DNA from: Prostheceraeus crozeri
Lineage: Eukaryota; Platyhelminthes; Polycladida; Euryleptidae
Direction of reading: 5' to 3'
NCBI GenBank assembly: GCA_907163375.1
Contig: CAJQUW010014381.1
Span: forward strand, 248,001 to 312,000
Length of the DNA stretch: 64,000 bases
This document shows positions 56,639 through 64,000 of this stretch, in pieces. The translations under genes were made by a program, and so were the position numbers. The notes below the pieces were generated by a model. That model ran no database searches, had not been told where the DNA came from, and saw nothing but the letters and a program-made list of their open reading frames with translations. Within the stretch, counting starts at the first letter, position 1. The number at the start of each line of letters is the position of its first letter.

Positions 56639-59600
56639 CAGTGCGGGAATGTGAGAAAAAATTTGGCTCCTGTGTGAAAAATCTGAGCCACTCAGCGTGA
56701 ATTTTATGAATGATTGAAATTCTTTTTTGCTATTATTTTCCTAAATTCGTGATCGTTCAATATCTTGAAAATCTTTTTTACTTGTAAGCTTTATTATGGG
56801 TTCAGTAATATATGAATTTTTCGACTCTAATGCTTGTTTCATTGAAATAAGAAGATCAAGTTCTTCCAACAGGTGGTGAATGACTAGAAAGAATGGTGAA
56901 TACTAGAATGAATAGTATCAGGAGCCGTTATGTAGTGAAAATTCTTTGAATATCAAACGACCTTTGAGAATATCCGTCAATGGGAGCCGGAGTGCGTATT
57001 TGCTGATGCTTAAGATGCGCAGTGAAAGGAACTAAAGAATTTATACCTTCATCCGTTGTGAGCCGCTCTGCTACTTGGAGATTCGATGGAACTGAAGAGT
57101 ATTTCTTATCACGTCATAAGAATATCAGTTAATCGGAGCCATTATTTGAAACATGCATGTTCGGTATGTGTTATATGTGTTACAGATGCGTTAGCATTTA
57201 GCGGAATGACTGCTGTAATGCTGTGTCACATTTTACAAAAACAGTTGTTCATGTCGGTTAGCTGTTTGGTCTTTGAACTATGCAGTCATGGTGACTGAGC
57301 TGAACGTTATGGATAAAGCTGTTCATTTTGATTCATCTGTTTTCCACATCATTGCTATTTTGTGTAGCTAAGTCCTGAGCACTACTTGCAAGTGTGCTGA
57401 ACGACAACGTTGCTCTTTTGTCAGAACATGAAAATCTTCATATACGATTTGTTCTTTTTGATACCATGTACCACACACAAAACTTGTGCCTTATATTTCC
57501 TTTTGACAGAACTCATGACAGCGCACTATTCATAGTTTATTACGGGACAATGGACCATTTTAAAACGAGATAGTAAGGGCTAAACGACTTGTAGCAGCAA
57601 AGGCAAGGGTCAATGCGCTCAAGAAAAAGTTATCGGCAAATTAAGTTACAATATGAAAAGGTCAGCTAATCGCTAACAACTGATGTATTCGTATTATACT
57701 CTCCACTTGCCAAGTATTGCTGCTTATAGTAAATACCAAAGCTTGTTGCACTGAAGTGTGTTCAAAACATTCACTCGTGTGAAAAACTTCTCCACATCTT
57801 TGCTCTGTATGAACTCAGTCATGAGTGACTAACTTACATGATCTTAGAAGCAGTTTTTAAGTTACTCTAATCTACCGATAATGACCCCTTTGGGTTAATA
57901 GGTTAACAGCTATGAACCAGAGCATGTTGATCATTAAAAGTTGAGAACCTTGATCAACCGGTTGTCCCCGGCCCGTTCATGCCATTCAGAAAAAAATATC
58001 AAAGCATTCCACAAGTATGGTCTAAGCAGTATTTTATATCAAAAGTACATCGTAAGCCACTTCTTGACATTAGATCAGGCGGTATCTGTATTTCCGTATA
58101 CGTTGGTACATTTCAATATTTCTGAGTTTTTAATGCTTCATTCTCAGTTGTTGCTTTTTTTTCACTGTAATGCTTTTGATTTCTATTTTTCATTAGTGAA
58201 GATTTTTAGACGCTACCGTACACTAGAAGGAAAAAGTATCGAAGTATATTTGTTTAAAAGGTTGATATGGTTAGATAATCAAATATTGCTACCGTGATGA
58301 GCGATTCCTCAACGATTCTCAGGAAGGCATTTTCAAAATTATCAAGCCTAATACACAAGAGTTTTCATTTTTTCATCTTCTGTATGCAGTAGCCCACATG
58401 TATATGATCAAACAGTCCATTACATTGCTATGCACCGCAACCTGAGGAGTTATCATTACCGTCGCAAGGTGGAATCAGGTGAGATCTGTTCAAACAAGCC
58501 TGATATAAATGTCCAAATACTGACTCTTTACTTCAGTCTGTGATCAAGCCAGTGGCGAAACGTCAGATTTATTTTATTTATTTTATCAACATAAGCGGTC
58601 CGAAGACTTAAGCCTTCTCTCTTATTGCATTGCTAGTTAAACGATGAAAAGAATGAAGTAACGGCGCTGAATCCTTGCCATAAATTATACTTGTAGACAT
58701 GTTTTGCGCAGCTTGAATATCGTATTGGTAAAATAGCGTCTCAAAAGTGACAAGTATGATAAAATTATGTATGTATGTCGCCAATTAATGAAATGTGATT
58801 TCATGGGTTCGGCTTAGGTCAATTCAGAAGTATAGGTGTCCATATAGGAAACTTCTCCATAGACCACTGCCCTCTTTGCATAATGACGTTCTTATTGTAT
58901 GTATGCCATATTTTCATGAAATGTGCCTAATACACCTAAACATGTTGCTGTGTGCATACAAAGTTAGTTTTTTTTAGAATTTTAGGCGTAGAATTCTTAA
59001 TTTTATGTTAGAGTTGAGCATTTTTTCATTTAGCTGTCTCAATTCATCTTAAAGACGGTGTTCCCACAGTGGTCCAAATTTAGTTCATGAAAAATGGCCC
59101 GGATGCCCGAGTTTCATGGCCGTTGCCCGAATCAAATTTTCATGAAATTCGGACCGTCTGTTGAACATGCAGCCTTGTTATTGCACTTGCAGCCATTATT
59201 GGATAGCCTATTTGAGTTTTGCTTCTCTGAATCTGTGCTGCGAAAGTGATAGCTTCTCAACATAAACGATGTGCAATTATGATAAGGAAAGGAAGACCAA
59301 AGCTGCAATTTATGTTTTTTATATAAATTCGTTCTCCCAACATTTCGGCAGTCACCTTCTGCCCCTGAAGCTGTCTGTGACAGCTGAAATATTGGTTGTA
59401 GAGAACGAAAACCATTCAGTAAAAAACAACATACTCATAAAGAGCAGCTTTGGGCTTCTTTCCTTGTCATAACCAACTATGCTGCTAAAACGGAATTTTA
59501 TTCTACTTATATATGCAATAATTCAAAAATAATATCAATTATACCGGTAGGTACAGTAGGTACACCTTTGTTAAGGTTGGGTGGGTTGAATTTAAGATGG

Positions 59601-59940
59601 TTTTAAAAGTTCTGATTTAAAATAAATAAATTTTTTTGTGAAAACGCTCTGTGTATGCATAAGTGTACATGTATAGGACGATAAATGAAATATAAGCGAA
59701 GATGAGCTGACATTCCTTAATAAGTTAAATTAGAAAAATGCATTGTGAAAAGTTTTCAGGCTTTGGTTATTGAGATACAGCTTCTTTTCTCACATTTGAA
59801 AGAATGATAAGGACATTACAACCTCTTGAAGTATCTAACCTAGTGTGCATGCAGCCATTGAATTCAGCAAGCAGCTGGTTTTCCGATTTCAATAGTCAGC
59901 TGAAATTATTTTCATAAATATTATTTCGTTTCAGGATTCG
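56639..59940. other. hAT 5' non-coding region
   Basis: No supported coding. It includes a hammerhead-like GCCAGTGGCGAAACGTC word followed by an AT-rich TTTATTTTATTTATTTTAT run (58,548-58,585), and a palindrome-rich patch at 59,072-59,155 (GGTCCAAATTT ... AAATTCGGACC) that may be a tiny inverted-repeat element. Confidence 0.45.
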
Positions 59941-59944
59941 AAAA

Positions 59945-62320
59945 GTGAAAAGAAAAACCGTTTGGAATCCGAAGTGGCTGGATGAATATGATAAAAATAA
60001 TACCTTAATGAGGAAATGGTGTCGTCCATCGTCAGCGGATGGCACGAGAGCACATTTTTTCATATGCAAGAAAGACATAGCCATATCAGAAACAGGAGTA
60101 ACGGCTTTAAAATCGCACAGTAAGGCGATACAGTTGAGACAAGTGCCTCCTTCTTGCGCACTAATCATTGCTGTCAAGCATTTTCTGCTATGTTTCCAAA
60201 ATCATGTGCTTCTATGATGTCTCTGAAAGAGGGAAAACAGCTTGTGTAATTAAAGATGGCATTTATCCATACTTCATGAAAAGGAATTAGTGAAGACCTA
60301 CGCAAATGCAACTTTGCCCTCCAAATCGATGAAGCAAATTTAAGTTGCGGGAAGCACTTAGGGAATTGTTGTTCGTTACTTGAAACCTGGGAGCTTATCG
60401 TTCAACATCATTCGATTATTCGGAACTGTTTAATACTACTGCTGAGTGTATATTACTGAGGAACATTATTGAAATACTTCAACGATCATGATATACCATT
60501 ACAGAATATTCTCTCGCAGTCATGTCCGATTCATGCTATACTATGCGCGTGTGCCAAAATCAGGGGTTATAGTACGCCTGAAAAAAGAAATCCGATCATC
60601 TTCTAGACGATCGGTGGGTGCATGCAGTCTGCATCTACGTGCACAAACAGTGTAAAGGCATGCTTGTGACGTTATCGATGCCAATTGAGCTTGGAACAAT
60701 TGATTTCTATGGCTACAATTTTTTTCGTAGATACAAATGACGATGCTGATTACAGACTGGCGTTCAGAAATCATGGGACGTTGGAGGACCACAAATTCCT
60801 TCGCACCATGTGGGAGGGAGACAAGGTGGCTTCAATTGTCTACCTGTCTATCGAAAGGTTGTTGGTAGCATAGTACGACGCCTTGGTCTTTTTTTTCACT
60901 TCTCTTGTGGAACGAAGTCACGTTCGTCCACTCAGCACTGATCGATTGGTGATGTTGAAACTAGCCACTTTGTGGACCCAATGACCCGGGCTTTGTTGAT
61001 GTTTTTATCTCATGCTCTGAGGCCTCTCAATTGCTTCGAAAAGATCTTTTCAAAGTTCGAAGGGAACCCATGATTTCACACCATTTGGGAGCAAATGAAC
61101 AAGAACCTTCTTCTCCGATGGATTTCCATGTTTAATGAAGGAAAAAAGTGCGATCGATAAGAGAGCTCCTTGGTGAAAAAGCATTGGAGGAAGGACGAAA
61201 TTTTGCCTGATCAGCAATTAGTAATCGGAGTAAGTTACACGAAATTGCTGGTCGCGTTACAATGAACGGACAGGCCAAAGAATATGCTTCTTTTCATCAT
61301 GGTGGAAGATAGATTCTTCATTGAATGCAGGCAAACGACTAGTTCCACTTAATTTGCCGTTTGATAATGGGCCATTTTGAGAAACATGCGAATTTTCTCG
61401 ATCACGAAAAAAGAACAGACTCGAGAATATTTAGAAAAAATGGCAATGAGTGTGGCGAAAGAGCATGCCAAAAATTGTTAACGGTGATTGATGATCAGAC
61501 TCAGGCTTCGCGTGGAAAATCCGCTGCATATACGTGCTTGACATTAGTCAGACTTCATCCCAGTGTTCTGCCGTGGAACACAGGATGATCTAATTGATTA
61601 CTGGGAAATTTGTTCATGACATTTAGAGTAACTTTCCACTCATGAAGCGTCTCGTTCGGGCTTGCTCTGATACTGCCACTCTCGGCAAAACTCTGACGGT
61701 GAGCGAACGTTTTCTACTCTCACGGAATTATTTTAACGAAAAAAGCGTTCCTGTTTAGAACCAACAGTGTAAGAAGCGCTCACTTTTATCATAATCCGTA
61801 CATCGAGTTCGGCAAATCTGCAGGTTGGTCACGAATGTGCCGAGTTACTCCTGGCTTGAGAGATAGTGTGGTTTTAATGCACGTACAAATGTAACCACTT
61901 GCGATTTGAAGAAAAGAAGCGCCCCAGGACAAAGAAAAAGGAAGATGAAGAAGCTAAGCGGTAATGTCCTATGAAGAAAAGCTGAGAGCTGAGCGAGAGA
62001 AAAGATCGGAAGTGCTGCTGAAAATAAAGGACAGGTTGAGAAGGTGGACCAAAAAGCAGTGGAGGGAGGCTTCGAAGTTGGAGGAAGAGAAGCATTCCAA
62101 ATGATGGAGCAAGCAACAAAGACTTTGGAAAATCTGCAGCTGATGAATGAAGACATCCACATGGAGAGCGAAGAATGGAAATTGGTTAACTAAACAGCTG
62201 AAAAAAAACGGGTAGCCGAAAGAGTGCTTGTCGACTTGTTCAGGCAAATTCATGAAGCTGAGAAAGAAAAGTTTGAATCTTTTTGTTAGCACGTGAAGCT
62301 TTTGTTAAATTTGTTCGGGA
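59945..62320 (+). pseudogene. hAT transposase with N-terminal BED-type zinc finger
   Basis: Starts KRKTVWNPKWLDEYDKNNTL, then FFICKKDIAISETGVTALKSH, the W...W...C...(G)V-x-AL-x-x-H layout of a BED/TTF-type finger in KIAA1586/ZMYM-like hAT proteins. Near 60,290-60,385 the block DLRKCNFALQIDEANLSCGK then HLGIVVRYLKPGS matches the hAT catalytic start (F-x-L-x-IDE ... QLGIVVRY). A charged coiled-coil-like stretch lies at 61,900-62,300. Many stops and frameshifts; no clear C-terminal dimerisation signature is left. Confidence 0.6.
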
Positions 62321-63500
62321 AATGAAAAATTCGTACATTCATGTACGTTAAGGACCTCAATGGAAAAACAGACGAGTAAATTTTATCTTGAAGCCAATGC
62401 ACATATCTATCTGTTGAAGTATTTTATTCTCTTAATAATTCAATATGAATGTATAATTGCTACCACAAAGGAATGGCGATGAGCCTCATCGATAGGTTGT
62501 CATTCTTCATAAATATCGACAATTTTTGGTCCATTAAGTCGCATAAGTACAAAACTGTGCGCTTTAGTTTCATGCCGTGCTTGTCTTTTCATTATTTGCC
62601 TATACAAGTGTTAATAAATTGTTGAACAATTTCAATGCCTCAACTTCATTCATAGATGTACATGATTTTCTCTCCATATAGATTTGGCTTTTCCGAAAAT
62701 TTTATGTATCAAGATGTTCAAGACTTCCGTAATTTGTTTCTACAAGGACTTCTGTTTAGTGATTTGTTTCTCTTTTATCTTTCATACCAAAATTTGATTT
62801 TCAATTGTATTGTACTATTCATGCCTCGAGATAATTGTATACTCTTTGTTTAATTGATGCTTGTTATAAGATAACAAAAGAACGTAAAATTATCCAGTTA
62901 AATTTTTCCTTGTGCCATGTAAAACTCTGGAGGTTCATATGCATTCCCCACTATGTAGGTTTCATGGTGATATACATGTGCATGGCATTTGTTGCAGTTA
63001 ATGTTATGTACAAAAAGTCTACAGGTTCGGAAGTATTTCTTATGTCGAAGGATGGTTAGATTTGTCATACTTACAGATATAAAACATGTTTCAAAGTCTT
63101 TAACTACTATAAGTTCAGCAATGCACATGTATGAGACATCGTCATTGGTGTACTTGAATTATAAGAACGTGATTATAGATTTTGCACCTACATGTTTAGG
63201 CTTATATCAACAATGATTTTCAGCTACTACATCCATGTGTGTGCTAATGCGTGGTGTGAATCAAGATGCAGTTTCGCACTTTATGTTGTCAATGGTCAAA
63301 TAGTATTAGAAAAGCTTTTTCGACGCTCATAATCAACATCATGATCTTTTCAAGTATGGTGAAGATGGCAGTTTTCAGTTTCCGATTTTCACATTTTAGC
63401 ATAACGCCATCCACGAAGATATTTACATTAGGCCGATATTACGTAGATTCTACAGCAGGCCTATACGCTTGTGATGTCATGTATGAGGTACCCTTGCGTG
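62321..63500. other. hAT 3' non-coding region
   Basis: AT-rich with no recognised coding; the right subterminal TGCGTGAA words begin at about 63,495. Confidence 0.5.
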
Positions 63501-64000
63501 AATTTTCTGGCCCTGCGTGAAATAATGGGGAAATTGCCGCGTACGACCACTGGTGGATTTCCCAATTTTTGATAACACATGATTATTGACATCGATGACA
63601 GGAGTTTCTTCAGTTAACATTGTAAATAGAGAGGTTTTGAGAATATATTCGTTTACGTTCTATTTCTAAATATTTCTCAAAAAGTTGTAAGGCAAATTTA
63701 GTACTCCTTGAAATAGTTATTGATGATATCTAGGGAAAGGCCCGGGAGAAAATACGGGAAAATGAAAATCGAAAGTCTGGCGACACCTCTGTAATATCAA
63801 AATAGAAATATGCGCCGCGATGACGTGCTTTGTTATGGGAAAAGGTGTGATGGAAAATACTTGCAATCACCGGATTGGTGGACGGTGGGGACGAAGCTAC
63901 TGGAAAAACAAAAGCTGGCCATTCGTGAATACGATATCAAAAAAAATCATTAAGAAAGAATAAACATGCCAAAAAACGCTTCTGGGTAGTCTCAATTGCA

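Larger units (their letters stand above)
56599..63552 (+). mobile_element. hAT DNA transposon, ~7 kb
   Basis: Ends are inverted repeats CAGTGGTCGTACG / CGTACGACCACTG. Flanks GCTGATTT (56,591-56,598) and GTGGATTT (63,553-63,560) fit an imperfect 8-bp target duplication, the hAT size. The left arm has the empty site near 31,960-31,975. Both ends carry repeated subterminal TGCGTGAA words, typical transposase sites. It encodes a BED-finger transposase remnant on the plus strand (59,945-62,320). The large size leaves about 3.3 kb of non-coding DNA before the gene. Confidence 0.85.
52375..64000 (-). repeat. Right arm of the large inverted repeat (with hAT insertion)
   Basis: Arm sequence lies in 52,375-56,598 and 63,553-64,000 (continuing beyond the window). 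It starts at GCAATCATAAGCTCC, the exact complement of the left-arm end at 47,954, after which the two sides diverge. It lacks the Gypsy element and the CAG-rich array and carries a 7 kb hAT element instead. Confidence 0.93.

Noticed and set aside
59072-59155. Tiny inverted-repeat transposon (MITE)
   Set aside because: Ends are only partly complementary and no target duplication is visible.
31561-64000. Inverted repeat as a simple missed-adapter palindromic read
   Set aside because: The arms carry different large insertions with proper target duplications, which a single-molecule palindrome would not show. A haplotype join remains possible.

Overview
This window is animal nuclear DNA made almost entirely of mobile-element remains. 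The families present together (a Polinton, Ty3/Gypsy and BEL/Pao LTR elements, Penelope-like elements with GIY-YIG domains, a LINE with a restriction-like endonuclease, CR1/L2-like LINEs, a PIF/Harbinger element with a MADF-BESS gene, hAT and mariner elements) point to an aquatic invertebrate. I cannot place the species. I found no convincing host gene, tRNA, rRNA or CRISPR array.

Layout. 1-10,630: a broken Polinton (integrase, minor virion protein, major capsid protein, adenain-like protease, PD-(D/E)XK nuclease, a further structural-type protein, and two small divergent ORFs). A PIF/Harbinger transposon (4,569-8,165, TAA target duplication) sits inside it. 11,979-12,826: mariner/Tc1 transposase remnant. 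13,712-17,000: CR1/L2-like LINE, then two Penelope-like pieces meeting at a hairpin. 17,464-25,350: broken BEL/Pao element split by a near full-length LINE (18,470-21,325) and a hAT C-terminal remnant. 26,188-27,150: another LINE remnant. 28,640-30,545: diverged copy of a repeat family that returns later, with a 175-bp tandem array.

31,561-64,000: a large inverted repeat. Two nearly identical arms of about 4.5 kb flank a 4.4 kb centre (47,955-52,374). The left arm has gained a 3.2 kb CAG-rich array (34,036-37,268) and a Ty3/Gypsy element (39,074-47,740, ATGG target duplication). The right arm has gained a 7 kb hAT element (56,599-63,552, TIR CAGTGGTCGTACG). Each arm preserves the empty site for the insertions in the other. 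The inverted repeat may be real (foldback-like or a recent inverted duplication) or two haplotypes joined head to head by the assembler. The stretch 37,270-39,560 has many small insertions and looks like unpolished sequence.

The most interesting item is a TatD-type metal-dependent deoxyribonuclease domain carried by the Gypsy element between its integrase and its 3' LTR. Others are SUMO-interacting-like motifs in two small divergent Polinton ORFs, and a MADF-BESS gene whose first intron holds the Harbinger transposase on the opposite strand.
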